Shown here: in pieces, positions 12,357 through 26,183 of the stretch | How positions within the stretch are numbered: the stretch's first letter is position 1 | How the letters are laid out: every line of letters starts with the position of its first letter | Assembly: GCA_026261815.1 (NCBI GenBank) | Contig: JAMPIT010000575.1 | Location: 41,641,501-41,705,500, forward strand | DNA length: 64,000 nt | DNA from: Monarcha castaneiventris obscurior | Lineage: Eukaryota; Chordata; Aves; Passeriformes; Monarchidae | Direction of reading: 5' to 3' | Notes under the pieces: model-generated | What the model saw: the letters and a program-made list of their open reading frames with translations, nothing else | Told to the model about the DNA's origin: nothing | The model's database searches: none | Position numbers and translations under genes: made by a program

Positions 12357-15300
12357 TGATTGATGCTGATGAATATTGTGGGTTTGGACTTTATACACTG
12401 TTAGTCACATCAAAGACTTTAAGGAAGAGGAGAACCTGACAGTAGCTGGCTTGTCTTCTCTTAGATGACCTAGTGGTGCTCTTGTGGAAAAAAAGACTTC
12501 TGAAATTGCAATGTCACACTGGATAAAGTGCAGAAAAACAAGCACTAATTTTTGGAAGTGTATCCAAGGCAATTATCTAAAGATCTGAGCATTTGTAACA
12601 GATTTGATGACATTTGGCACAGTGGCCCAATGAGCCAACCTGGATTTCAGAGCATCATGCTAAGACTGTCCTAGACAACCAACTTTTGTTCAGTTTTGAG
12701 ACAGAGAGTTCTGTGCTGGTAGAACAGCCCTTTCTAGTAAAATAATAGCCCAAGAGTAATTAAAATGAAAATTCAGCTCCTTATGTGAAGATTCAGAATT
12801 TATTGTGGATTGTTTTCTAGTACCAAAATCCAGTTGAGAGTGCTCAAAATCCTTTCTAAATTATTTTGTTTTTCACTAGAACTGTTTTGAGTCCACGTTG
12901 TCTCTTACACAATGAAGCTCCAGCTCAGCAGATACTGCTGATTATTTCAGCAAGCCATATCAGCCACCTCAAGTAATGCTTATAAACCACACTCAGCTAT
13001 GAAATTCTTTTTACTTCCCTTCTTTCAGTCACTGCCAGTAGGTAAAAACCACGTAAGTGAGGAATTTTTTTAAAGGAGGGACTACTTAATTATAGATAGT
13101 TTATGGTTTTGGGAACCAGCTGTGTAAGTTTCGTGCACATTACTGACAAGCATATACCCGAACATTCCCTCTAGCATAAATTTTGGCAAGATCCCACCAG
13201 TTTATTATATCAGAAAAGTTGAATTTGCATGCACAGGCTTATATTATGTTTACTTACATCATATTGCTAAATATCTTATGATCCTGCTATGGCCATAAGA
13301 AGATAAAGGCCAGTTTTGAGAAGTCTTCAATGTCCATGGAATTTTACCATATTGTCACTGGCTGTTACTTTGTTGGCTAAGTTTCCCTCAGCTTCACAAT
13401 AAACAAAACAAGTTCTCGTATTGCACAGAGAAGTTGTGGCCACTGAAAGATAATGTTTATATGAATATAGTGAAAATGCTCATGCCAAAAACTTCTTTCA
13501 GATTTCCTGCTTTGGCTGCTCATATGGTGTTGGATGTGTTACATTTGTGATCTTATAGCACTGAAAAGCATGTTTGATGCTTTCCAAAATGCCTCAGTTC
13601 ACGCTCATTCTGACTCAAAGACAAAAAAAAGGGTTCATATATTTACACCTGAGGATTCGAAATAATTCTGCATTGCTGTGTAAGGACCAGTTAGTAGAAT
13701 CAAATAATTGCATATAAATGTATTGGTTTTATATAAAGATTTTCTTAGATTTTATTATTACAAAGATATAGACTAAAGAGCCAAATGTAGTTTGAAAAAT
13801 ACAAGAGAAATATTTGTTTCTTCAGAGTTCTCTATGAATATGTAGGCTTATGTGATGTTTTTTAAACACCAGGTCATTTGAAATTATTAAGAGAGAATCA
13901 TACAAAATATTTAGCCTGAATTGTATTTCCCCAGCCATTTAATGCAGGAGTTCCAGTGTTAACCCATTTTTGCCCTCTGTATTTTTTGATCAAGGGCGAT
14001 GTTATCGAGGAAGAGGTAGATTATTCAGTCAAGTGCATCTGTGATGATCACAAATATTTTCCAACAAAATTTGCAGTAATACCTAAAATGTGCACTAATT
14101 ATTATCCTTTTATTCTGCAATGCTCCAGCATATTCTTGTGTATATTTATAACATTGCTGTACACTGAGTCTTCTTCCTTCCTTTATCTGAATATTCATTG
14201 TTATCTATTAAAAGGCATAAGATCAAAGAAGCTCCCTCTTGTCGGGCTTCAATTCATTGTGGGAGAGCTGCCTGGCCTATTCTATGTCATTCATCAGAAG
14301 CACTGGAGGGATTCATGCTAACTAGCTGTAGACATCCCCACTAATAGCTGTAGCTGAGTTTGTGTCTCTAGTGTGTTCATAATGACTGGAGGGAAATGAT
14401 AATCTGTGGTGTGCATCAGCTGGTCCATTCTAGACATCTACTCAGGATGAAATCCATCAGAGAAACCTTGGCACCCTAATTCCTTCACTGATTATGAGAA
14501 GAGTCTAAGGCCTCTACATATCTGAATTCCAGATATTGGCATTCACTCAGATGACTTATTAGTCCCTAGGTGCATGTTGTTAGCTGATAATTTGTTCTGC
14601 TGCTTGGGGTAGAGCAAAGTGGTACTCAGGATGAACATCTTCAGTAGACAGGCAAATATCCCACACAGCATAAAACACTCGTCTTTCAGAGCCATAGATG
14701 GATTGGGTTTGATTGACAAGGAAAGCTGAGAGAAGGGTTTTGGTTGGAGAAGTGTTAAAGCAAAAGATGCAAATGTCATTTCTTGCTATATTTGTGAGCA
14801 AACTATCATCTAGTCAGACTTTTTGCTTGGCTTTGGATATTCTTCAGTAACCCAAAATAAGGATAACCATAATTTTCAGAGTGCTGTGAATTTGCGTTAC
14901 CTTGTCTGACATATCTAATTAGTATTTAGGTAAAAGCAGCCTGACATTTGGAAATATGCCAAGCACCTAAAGTTTCTTCACATTTCAATGGTTCTTGTTA
15001 GCCAGTCTCTAATAGCCAGGCAAAGAAGAGATTTAAGGACTAATTTTAGGCACTGAAGACAGAGCCTGGGCTATGAGAATCTGTAGCATTTCTAAATTAA
15101 TATAGCTATCTAGGATGAGAGACATTAAGTGACCATAGCCAGAACTGATGCAGTAATCCAGGGTTTTCAGAAGGACTTGGTCAGCTTTCTGGCTTTTTGA
15201 AAATGGAAACTCTTATTCACATATTTCAGCATAAATGTCTCTAAGACCAGAACTAAGAAGAGCTGTAACCATGGAACTCTAAAGGCTAACACACCTGTAA

Positions 15301-16859
15301 TATCCTATGGCAACATACTTTAAAAAAAAAAAAATCTAACATTAACCTGAAGTTTGAAAAAGAAAAGAATTCAAGTGCTTTACTGGACTAATACAAAACT
15401 TAAAAAATGCAAATTATTTACAGCTGAATTTTGCAGACCCCTTGTCTTCCACAGAATCTAGAACACAATCTTGCACATGTATAGAATATAGGTTTACTTA
15501 ATGGTTTACAAGTGTCTCAGTGCATCCCTCATAAGCATTGATATAATAAAGATTGAGTAATAAATATGCATTATATGAGGGGTTTGTATGAGCTGATAAG
15601 AGAATTTTTTAATCCTATCTTACCAGTGTCCTAGTCACAGTGAGTACAATGTGCTTTAACATGGCCTCAGGGAGGTGTCTATTTGTGGTTCATTAATAAG
15701 GGCTGTTTTCCAAAGAGCTCTCTGTTATATAACTACAAAGAACTCTGAAAAATAACCTCCCAGTTTCTGTGGTGGGGTTGTTCAATGTTTCCTGATGGCA
15801 TGAGAACAGATGAAAACATCTGTGCAGTCCTAGCTTCTTGCCTAATTAGGCAGCTCTTGTATATTTGCTTTTTCTTAAACCATGCAAACACATTTTGCAA
15901 TTTCATTATCTCATTTATAGTCTGTTGGGTGTAGGGATGAGATGTAAATTACCGTAGTTAACCCTTTTTCTTCCTGCAGACAGTCAGTATTTCTCCTTTT
16001 ATGTGTCTGCGAGTGACATGCTGGGCGTTTTCTGGGGGACCTACAGAGGTAACTGTGCCTGATATATCATTAAGGGGAATAATGTTCAGCAGAACCAGAA
16101 CCAGAGAGACAAAACTTCTTTCTTTTGACATTTGCATCACATGTGAGAAAAGAAGGAGGCATGACAGCCCTTAGGCTGGGCAGGATCCTGCTCAGTAGAC
16201 TCGGTGAGCAGGGTGCATCCTACTGATCTTCACTGGCCGAAAGCACTCCACTGTCTGTGTGACCCTAAGGAAGGTGGTGGATTCCTTCACCACTGTGTGA
16301 AATATTAATGCCAATATATAATCACCCTGCCTGCTGTGAAAGGGTAATTCTCTTTGTAATAGGCTTTGAGCTTCCAGAACACAAGGTGCCCCAGCAAACA
16401 CAAAATACATGGTGGCTCAGAGGTTGAATTATATTTGAGGCTGGGTAAGGGAAAGAACCCTGCTGCAGAATGCATGGTGCTTCCAAATACTCATTTCTAT
16501 GTGTGTTTTCCAGGAGAATTTATTGGTTTAAAATTCCTTGGACAGGTGTAAGGAACAATGACCTGACCAGGTCCTGTGTTGTTTCTGCTAGTAGGCGATT
16601 GGATTATCCGAAAAGGAGAAAGCCCATCATCTTCCTCCTAGCTTTCCTCCAGTTTCACAGTGTAGATCTTAGTAATGGAAAATCAACACAAATACCACCA
16701 CATCATGTTTTCTTTTTCAGCTCTGTAAAACAAATCCTTAGTAAAAGACTCTTTTCAGATAATCTCATAACATGTACAGCACTGCTCCATAGTAAACATT
16801 ATTAAATGCTATTGTAGGCTGTGTTCTGAGTCATTACTGCATGAGAAGGAAAGGAGGAA
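12357..16859. other. Unassigned unique sequence
   Basis: About 4.5 kb without a recognisable gene or transposon. The largest frame is 13956-14321 on the plus strand (121 codons), a hydrophobic cysteine-containing peptide that I do not recognise. It lacks a good start context or splice signals that I could defend. Frames at 14543-14801 (minus) and 16192-16805 (both strands) also overlap without domains. Confidence 0.5.
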
Positions 16860-17330
16860 CTTTTTTTAAACCTTCATATATAAATTTATGTATAGGGGTT
16901 TAATCGATGGTTAATAGATACTTCAATAAATAATGAATTATTACAGAATCTATCAGGTCATTATTTTTCCAATTTCATGTATTTATGTACATGATGCATT
17001 TATAACCATTTTGTACATGTGCACCATAGACCTGTTGCATGCTCTTCACATCTATTAATTATTATAAATAATTTTTAATTTTAATAATTTAATGATGTGT
17101 GGGTTTTAGCATATGAAAAATAGCCATTGCAGGTTTCTTAAAAGGAAAGAATAATTCAGTTATTGGTTGTATGTTCAATATGTTCAGCATCTAATTTAAT
17201 TTTTAGCTTCTCTTGGTTTATGACAACATGATCTTTTCCTGACAGCTTTCCTTTGACAGTGCCAATACTTGCAGTTGCTTGTTAATGTGTGAACACTATT
17301 TGATAAGTCTCAATATTCATATGCTGTCAT
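16860..17330. promoter_or_regulatory. Candidate conserved AT-rich non-coding element
   Basis: Very rich in TAAT and ATTA cores, especially 17050-17095 where 'ttattataaataattttt' is followed by further 'taat' units. It also has paired 'tgtacatg' words near 16987 and 17014. No transposon match and no open frame. The texture resembles deeply conserved developmental enhancers, but AT-richness alone can produce such motifs. Confidence 0.25.
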
Positions 17331-20300
17331 TATTCGCAGAAAAATAAACCACAATCCTTTTCAGACATGGGTAGAATCAGATCAGAGCTTTTCTTTTTAC
17401 ATGACGATAAAGTAAAATGCTGAAGGACAGTACTGCTGTGTTTTGGGAGCTTCGTGAACTGAGCTGATGAGGAAGCAATTAAAGACAGGAAAAAACAGTC
17501 CCACTGAATCCATCTCATACAAATTACAAGAATCAGAAAACTTTTTCCTATGTAGGAGCCTGATTTAAAATCTCCAAGCAGTGAGGAGTGAACAATCTGT
17601 ATTTGCGAGCAATGCACAAAATGGACGAGCGTAAACAGACGTTGGCTCCTGGAGCTTGGAAACTGTGATTCACCTCTATTGTGTACTAAGTGTTTTGGGG
17701 AGCTAGATGTCCAAGTCCTTCCAGGTTTATTCACAGAATCTGAATAATAAAGAAGAATTCTACTACGATTGCAAAATGGTAAATATTTCTTACTTACATT
17801 TCCTTCAGGGACTAAAGGCCAGCTCTGCACCCTTCCTGACTGAGACAGAAGGCACAGGTTTAAAAAGCAAGTTTAATTCCTTGCACACTGAGAGCAAACA
17901 GGAAGGGATAGATCTTCTTATTAAGGACTACAGATAATTCTTCAATATGACATTTTGGGACTCACATATGATTTGCTGCGAGCCAAAGTCAGGCAGCTAC
18001 CTCTGAAGGTGCCTATTGCCCAACCTGTTCCCAGGCTCAGGCAGACTCACACCGCCAGCACTGCTGCTGCTGAGGATGTCACATATCTTGTACAAAGGTG
18101 GCCTCCACAGCCACACGGGGAGGCTAATGCAGCACTGGCCAGCACACTGGGTAGGATTTTACTCAGAAGACTGAAAGATGGAGCAGGGAGTGATAGAAAT
18201 GGTTTTTTAGCAATTTTCAGCGCAGCTAAGCCATGTCTAGGAGTCCATTTTGCCTTAAACAGCTTCCACAGTGTTGTAAATCCTTACAGCTTCCAGGGTA
18301 AAGATAAAGGAACCTCCAGTGTAATGGAATATTACAGAAATATAATACATGCCTCTCTTCCCTTCCCGTTCCTTCCCTTCCTCCACCACAGATGACTGTG
18401 GATTAAACAGTGATGAAAAGATGTTCATGGGCACAGGAGCTAAACTGACCTATAAGTAGTGTTCCCTACATGCTTTTCGTACTTGCCAGTACCCTCACCC
18501 ACACTATTCCTGGATATGACACAAGGGCTATTTCCAAGGGGCTGCCTGGATACAGCCACCCAATGTTGGAAGCTCTGAGAGGTCACTCTTTGGGCACAAG
18601 CTAGTTCAGCCCTGTGGGTCTCAGGGCCAAAGAATGACGCTGGGCACATTTAATTACTCATAGATGTGCCCACTCTGTGCTTAACTGGTACATTAGTGAG
18701 TCAGGTACTTCTGTAACCTCTCAAGATGGAGAGGATGGAACTCAAGATGGGCAGGACTGTCACCCTGGCTCTCCCAGCCCCAGCTGGCTTTGGCAATAGG
18801 GGTGCTATGCACAGCTGCATAAGTGGGATCCTCACCTGCCTCTTTATTCTCTCATTAGGGACTGTCACGACACTGTCAAGACATGATTGTGTGAGAGTAA
18901 TGAAAGCAGAGAAAAAAGCTCCTGATCATCACCAAATTAGCACAAATCAATGAAAAAGTGATGAGCAAAATGTTTCGTGAAAGGTGATATTGAGTGCATT
19001 AATCTTGTTAAAGGAGAAATTAGATACAAATTGTTGGAAAGCAGTGCAAAACCAGGCATACAAGAAATAATTCCTGGAAAAAGCTGGGGGAAGTCAAGGA
19101 GCAAAATGCCACACTGTCATACACAGAAAGGAATGCAGCTGTGGCATTGATGGGGCACTGCATGATAGCACAGGGTTGCACCAGACAGGGAGGATGGAGG
19201 TGGAGAATGCTGCAGCTCCTGCTGTCCCCTCCAGCAGAAGCACAATAAGGGTAGAAGAGGCAGCTCACCATGGCAGGACCAGATTGCTTCAGTTCATGAT
19301 TTCACTGGGGCCTTGGTGCATGGACAGACCCCTAGGCATCTCCAGTTTCAACATTTGTAAAAGCACAAAAATATGAAGTAAATTGATGTCTAGAGGTGAA
19401 CAGCACTAAGTATTCTTACAGTGTTTGGTGTGAGGATCTCAATACCATGGAAACTCATCACCATTCAGAAAAGCAAGATGGATTTTTATGCTCAGATTTT
19501 TTCTTGAACAGACAAATAGCAAAATCTAAAGACTGACCAAAAAGCAAAATCTAAAACTCATTAACTCAGTACAGCTTCACAAATAAGCACCTATTTACAA
19601 TCCTAGTCCAACAAGTCACTTTTCAGCACGTTTTAAAGTTTTCTTTCTTCTTATACACATGATATTGTCAAATAAACTTGATAGGATAATATGAAATCAA
19701 GCCTATTTAATACAGGATACACTATACATGCTAAATACTCTTAATTGCAAACTCTCTACTTTACTTACAACCATAATTTTCCATTGCAATTTGTGCATTT
19801 GGCCTGCCTATGGGATCCCTTATCTGGGGCTGTTCTGGGAATCTTATATACCCATGGCAAGACCCATTAAGTAAGTGAAGATCAAGCCCAATGTTATTTC
19901 ATTTAAAAGATTAAGTTCTCTCTATCTCTTACAGGAGTCCTAGGTAGTTAGCTTACATTAGATTCTAAATTTACAGTTATCTAGACTCATCTGTACTTCC
20001 TTCCATTCTGCTTGCTTGGTTTTTCAAATACATCCCCTTAATGATTCTCCATTCCTTCAAGATGAGTTTCACTCTCTCAGTTGAAACAGCTTCACCAGCA
20101 TCAGGATGTTTCCGACACCAGGAAATTGGCAAAAAAAGTAGAGATTTAAAAAAATTACATGCAGCTCCCTCTTACATTATAAGTAATTGCCAGCTCTGAA
20201 GGCCTTTTTTCAAGATAATCAGTGATGAGGGAATTTATACTGCATGTAATTAACTGGGTTTGTTTTATGGAACTAAGGGTAGGCATCTGAAAAAAAGTGC

Positions 20301-23300
20301 ACTAGCAGCAATTCTGCTTCCACAGAAATGGGCCCATCTAGTGCACAGAATTTAGTTTACCTGGGAAAAGCATAGGTGTGTGGAAGGACATGAAATGACA
20401 GTGATGTAAAACATGGAGAAAAACATTCTGAGTTCAGTTAAGGGGTAATGTAATAGTAAAAAATAATCAGGCAAATAGAATACTTTGTGCACACAAAATA
20501 GATTGCTTCAAATTAATAGCATAGCTCAGACATAGATGACAATGAGCACAACCATGTATTTGTCTTTGTCATATTTGTGCATTGAATACTAAATTAACTC
20601 AAAACCCAAAACAATCAGGGATGTAGAAAGCTTGTGCCTAAGTCATCGGGGCAGGAGTGCTGGAGTAGAGCCAGAGCAATATAGTTAGAACCAGGGACAG
20701 TGGTTAAATCAATTGTCCTGAGATGCTGCAGTTCTCATAAAGAAAATAATTTATTACTCTTCTGTGGGTCTTTGAGTAAAGACAGAGAAATACAGTGGAG
20801 GGAGTTGTAAGCAAAGAAGCTGGGGTGCAGCAAAATTGTAGACGAATCCTACAGAATTAATTATAAAAAAGAATTATAAACTCTCCCAAGTATTGAAAGA
20901 CAACGAAAGAAAAAGTATCTGATTCCCCTATTTGGCTTTCCTGTTAAGTTCTGGTCATATTCATGTTTACTTCACACATAAACAACAATAACTTCGAGGT
21001 CTTAAAAATGGAGGTAAGGCAGGCCATAGACAGTCCTGCTTCACCTCCCTTTGTGTAAACAGAATCTGGACCTCTGACAGCAGCAAGGGAGAAACTATCT
21101 GGGAGAAATGATAAAACACAAAGAAGACTGATTTTCCCAGGGTGGAACCAGACTTTGTCTGTGAAGGGCTGCTTGACACAGTATGGTCAGCTGCTTTTGT
21201 CTGTGGATTAATCTCACTAGAAGTCAGGAGATAGAGGCCAGGATTCAAAATGCTAATAGTGAGGGAAATTAATTTCCTCCCTCATCCTCCAGAAATTAAT
21301 TGGAATGTCTTCAAAACCTGACCAGAGTGGTAGGATCCTGCCTGGCTCAAGGGCAGTAAGCAAACTTCAGCATGGGTGGTTGTGGAGGAAAGTACAGGTA
21401 CAGGAACCAAGTGCATTTCTGCTGTTTGGAAACATTTGAAGTTATCAGGGTTGGTGCTGAAAAAGCAATACAAGCTGGGAAATGTAAAGCACTCTCTCAG
21501 CCTAGATGTTGCAACAAAAAAAGCATTGTGAAGATATGAACAAACTGTGTTGGCAGACATCTGGGGGGTGGAATCAGCTCCCTTAACTCCAGGTGTGCAA
21601 AGCATCTTGTTTCTGGTAATCTGTTTCCTTTGGGATGACTATAGGGATGGAGGACTGTTAAATAATACCACAAATTGCTCTCTGGATGCACTTTTCTTTT
21701 TCACTGACTAAAGGAATTCAGACAACCAGCTTGAGCCAGACATTGAACTCAAGATGCATGGAATTAGGTAAATCCTATCTTTAGTAACTCAAAGCTCACC
21801 AGAAGCTTGCCAGCCAAAGAGAGTGACAGAGACATGGGCCACACCAGGCTTGCAGCTATCATCAGGAGCTCCAGTATTTCTGTGCAAGGGTGGATTTGGG
21901 ACAAAACCAGCTTTCCATGCCAGCCTATAGTGAGACAGTTCTACCAGTTCAAAAGCAGGTTTGCACAGCTGCATGAAAGCTGGTCAGCCCAGACTCCTAC
22001 AAGATGGTTGGTACTCAAAATTAGTGAGTCAGTGCTGTTTTGAGTGAGGATGGTAAATCCATTGTGCTAAGAGTCTACCAGAGCTGGTAGAAATTTCTAA
22101 CTTCTGAAAAAGGAGATTTGAAAGACAGGTTTCAAATATAAAATCTGTTTTCACATGAACAACTTTTCCACAAGGCCCCACAATACATGCTCTTCACATC
22201 CCCTGCTCATCACAGAGTATTCTATTCATTTGGATTGCCATTTTAAATTGTGAGCTTCTGATACCAACTTTGTAATACACTTCAAGCTCTATGGACAAAA
22301 GATCCAGGGATGGTTATCCTCACTGTTATTCCTTAATACCCCAAGAAGTTTGCTGAAATGACTATTGACTACTTCTGGATGGTTTTGACTTAATATTCCT
22401 GTGTGCACATGTGAAGAGACAGGTAGCGGATGTTGACTACAATGCCTGTATGATCAAAATTAGTAACCATTGTGCATTATTTGTTTCATCACCACCTTGA
22501 ATGTATAACTCAGAAGCTGACTGTTGAGCACTGGCTGCCATGATCTTGGCAGCGTGAAGAGCAAACCTAGCAAATATTTAATTATGAGTCCAACACCTCA
22601 TTAAATAAGGGACTGGAAAGAGGTAGAATGAAACAGTTATGAGGCTGAAAATAAAGAAAATGTTTCATAAGTCTGCCCATACTCCAGGGAATAAGTCTAG
22701 TTCAAAACAAAAAAGGGATGCTTTGACTTACAAGCATATGGCATGCTTGTTCAACTCACAGTCATTAAATCTGCAAAAATTAAGTAAATATTCTGGCAGC
22801 TTTATTAGGCATTCTACTTTCTCGAGAAAAACATATCCTGGACTGGATTCAGTTCAGAGAGAGGTTCTCAGACTTTACCAAAGGCACAAAATGCAGCAAT
22901 TATATCACCCAATGGATGGAGCTGCCATCCCTTCCCTTGGGAGGCTTTTGACAGCCTGGTAGACCTCACTACAAGGACAATCACACCAAAATGTCAGGTT
23001 GAGATCCAATCTATTTTTTTCCTTTTAAATTTTTTTTTAATTTATCTTCCTCCCCCTTCAATTAATGCCAAATATTGCTACAGTCATCAGCATTGAGGTA
23101 TAAACCCTTCAACTTCCAACACTTAGTTATCTTTTCCTTGATTTTTGAGCCTTTTGGGTTAAGTTATGATAATTTCTAGTGTATTTCCTTTGACAGAATC
23201 AATCAGGACCTTAGCTGCTGTAGTGACTAGCTATTACTACCTGCCAGGAAAACTACCTTCAGTGCAGCCTGTGGACTCCTCTGTGCAATGCAAGGAGACA

Positions 23301-25305
23301 GATAGGCTTGTAAGCAGGGCATTTTCAGAGAACACAGTGAAGTAAATATGATGTGTCTAATAGGAGCGGACCCCTCATGAATCCCTGCCATTTAAAAGCA
23401 GTGGACATCCACCTGCACTTGGCATTCCCAGTCAATGTATCCAGGCCAACCCTTTGCCATGAAGGACCTCAAAGTCTATTTCCAGTGTGTTCCACAGCTG
23501 AGGTCTGTGTCCTCTCCTTTCCCACCATTTCTGCAGAGTGTAGTTGGATAACTCATAGCTCACTCTCTGTCATGCTCCTGTGTTTTCTTCCAGACAGAAG
23601 GAACTGTCACGTCCCTGAGCTCTTGGATTTAACCTGCTCCAAGAAATGTACTTCTCTGTGTTTTGTGAGGACAGAAAGGGCAACGACAATGTTTAACCTC
23701 AGGAGGGGTCAGTAGCAGAGGCTGTGATGGGAGCTCTGAGCAGTTCAGCAGGGACACACAGCTGGGGCTGGAACAAGCATGCAGACCTGAACATAAGCAT
23801 CTAATGGGTCTGTTTAGGCTCTCAGATACTGTAAAATTAGGCTGTATGTGGGCAGAGGGCTTGAGAAGTGAAATGGTACTCAGTCAGTCCAGGATGTCTC
23901 TGGAGAGACCTGAAACTTGCATCTGCCATGGTGTGCGTGTTTGGTTTCCTGGAACTGAGAAATCATTCCTTGAGCAGAAAGGAAACACACTTTTTGAGGG
24001 AAAATGGGGATTAAAAATGATGCAAGAACTATAAAATAATTTATTCCTTTTTTCCCCAAAAGAACTGAAACACAGTAGCCGAGTAGGCTTTGACAGAGGT
24101 GAGAAGGCTGTATGACTCTACATGGTACAGATTTATTCTTGGAGCTGAAGTGGGTTTTGCAGCAAAACAGCACTGTCTGTGGTGACACCTGGTCTCTGTG
24201 AAGCCAGTGGGAAAACTCTAATGACCCCAGAGAATGAGAAGCCTTGAATGTGGGAACCACTGAGCAGGATTAGATCTGCTGTCTGTACTGTCTGTTTCTG
24301 AATCTCTGACAAATGGGTGCTCAGTTACCAGTACTTTGGAAGAATATGCTAAGTATAAAATACTCAATTCCTAGGCTAGTATCTTGTAGCCAAGATATTG
24401 TCATGGCTTTTTGTCCTTAACCATGATTTTAGATTATTTAGATATGTTTATCTCATTGCATGAGGTATGACATGGATTCTTTGGACATGGAAAAGCCACA
24501 GCCTCAGCCTTGGAGACAAAACAATTTCACATTTCAACTCCTTTCTTCCTGGGATTCAAGTGATAATTTGTGCTCTCTTTGGAGCAGAATGCATTTTTCC
24601 ATGGTCCAGACTACAGTTTTGTCCTATGCCTTCTGAACCAAACAGCTTTTCCCTTCCAAACCCCAAGGACTCATCATCAAAACCCACAAGATACCCAGAG
24701 CACTATGAAGTTTGCTTCTTTCCATGCAGCATTTAACATGAGTTGGACAGGGAAATACAGAATATGCAGAGCCCCAACACAGCCTGGCACAGTTGCTGAG
24801 ACACATCAAGTGCAGTAGTGCATGTCAGCCCGTGCCAGGTTCTGCTCAGGTTGGGAAGTAACGCAGCCGCAGTCCTAATCACCACTGCCCTTCCAGGGGA
24901 ATTCCATGTATGCTTGTGAAACTTTTCCTAGGGGATGTCGCTGGCTGGGAGGGTGTGAGAATAGAGCAATGGACACAGCTGTTTTCCTCATTCCGTGTGC
25001 CGAATGTTTTCCCTTCTTGTTTACAGTGCTATAAATTATTTTTTAGTTGAACCTTTGTTCTGGGCGCAGCTTAGCCTTGAGCTGGGTTTGCTTGTTTGTT
25101 TCCGTTCCTGCTTCATTTCCTCTGCCTGCCTCCCAGCATGACTAACACTGTCTGTGCTGCTTCCCTTGTCTCCACAGCTTCCCCCCCGGTTCTCTGTCCT
25201 GGACACGGGCAAATGCCATGCAGGTACTCCGTGTGCTGCCAAAGAGCGACCTGCTCAGCATTGGGCAGCAGGAAGTCTGCTAACAGTGGCAAAGAGGCGA
25301 TGACT
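17331..25305. other. Unassigned sequence, no gene recognised
   Basis: About 8 kb. Frames at 17330-17830 (minus, 166 codons), 17955-18395 (plus, 146 codons), 23353-23715 (plus, 120 codons) and 23880-24260 (minus, 126 codons) are long for this composition. They have no recognisable motif, and their base composition is that of the flanks. The segment 17950-18950 is somewhat more GC-rich than its surroundings. T-runs lie near 23015-23040. I see no identifiable transposon. Confidence 0.45.
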
Positions 25306-25495
25306 TCACAGAGTCACAGAATTGTTTAGGTTGGGAAAGACCTCTGAGATCGTTGAGTCCAGCCATTGACCCAGTGCTGCCAAATCCCCCACTCGAGCAT
25401 GTCCCTAAGTGCTACATCCACACATCTTTTAAACACCTACAGGGATAGTGACTCCACCATTTCCCTGGGCAACAGACCTTTGTTTCTTGTTAAGA
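25306..25495 (-). repeat. CR1 LINE 3' end, minus strand
   Basis: Starts at the left with the complement of the tail ('cacagagtcacagaattg') and 'ttaggttgggaaagacctct'. It continues through 'gatcgttgagtccagccatt' and 'acccagtgctgccaaatc' to 'actccaccatttccctgggc'. This order is typical of the CR1 group whose 3' part reads, in sense, 'gcccagggaaatggtggagt'. The right boundary near 25495 is approximate. It lies 100 bp left of a solo LTR. Confidence 0.93.
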
Positions 25496-25595
25496 AAATG
25501 AGAACTTTGCTAGGTTTTCCTTTTTTTTCTCTTGCACTACATGTGCAAAGCAAGATGGATATGTGACAAAGAAAAATAAGCCCTGTGTTCCCTGA

Positions 25596-26183
25596 TGTTG
25601 TGGGCTAACCCCTGTCAGCAACTAATCCCCACACAGCCACTTGCTCACTGCCTCCAGAAGGATGGGGGAGACAATCAGAAGGGTAAGAGTGAGAAAACTC
25701 CTGGGTTGAGATTAAAGACAGTTTAAAAGGTAAAGCAAAAGCTGTGCATGCAAACAAAGCAAACCAAGGAATTAATTCATCCCTTTCTATGGTCAGGCAG
25801 GTGTTCAGCCATCTCCAAGAAAGCAGGGCTCCGTCACACGTAACAGTTTTTTGGAAGAAAAACTCCATCCCTCTGAATGTGTCCCCCTTGCTTCTTCTCC
25901 CCCAGCTTGATATACTGAGCATAATTCCATAGGGTATGGAATGTCCCTTGGATCAACTGGGGTCAGCTGTCCTGGCTGTGTCCCCTCCCAACCCTTTGTG
26001 CACCCCCAGCCTCCTCACTGGTGGGGTGGGGTGAGGAGCAGAAAGCGTCGGCTCTGTGCAAGCTCTGCTCAGCAGTAATGAAAACATCCCTGTGTCATCA
26101 AAAGTTTCCAGCACAAACCCAAAACACAGCCCCACAGTAGGTCCTAGGAAGAGCATTAACTCTGACCCAGCTAAAACCAATAG
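25596..26183 (-). mobile_element. Solo LTR of an avian endogenous retrovirus
   Basis: The block reads as a complete LTR on the minus strand. Its 3' end (U5) is at 25596, seen on the plus strand as 'tgttgtgggctaacccctg'. U5-like sequence follows, and U3 extends to about 26183. Landmark words are 'tctcacaactc'-free U5 text around 25690-25710, a decayed TATA-like 'atatca' near 25910, and the GC-rich 'ctcaccccaccccacc' text (as complement) near 26020. I recognise the arrangement as a common neoavian LTR family, but cannot name the Repbase entry. The word 'ctga' on both sides (25592-25595 and 26184-26187) might be a remnant target-site duplication, which is weak. No internal viral genes remain next to it, so it is a recombination product. 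Confidence 0.85.

Noticed and set aside
13956..14321. 121-codon plus-strand open frame as a membrane protein
   Set aside because: Hydrophobic peptides arise easily from T-rich DNA. No conserved motif and no supporting context.
17330..17830. 166-codon minus-strand open frame
   Set aside because: No motif recognised, no splice or promoter context, and it lies beside AT-rich DNA with conserved-element texture. Conservation could not be tested.
17955..18395. 146-codon plus-strand open frame
   Set aside because: Locally GC-richer DNA. The peptide has no domain I know, and nothing suggests a promoter or exon boundaries.
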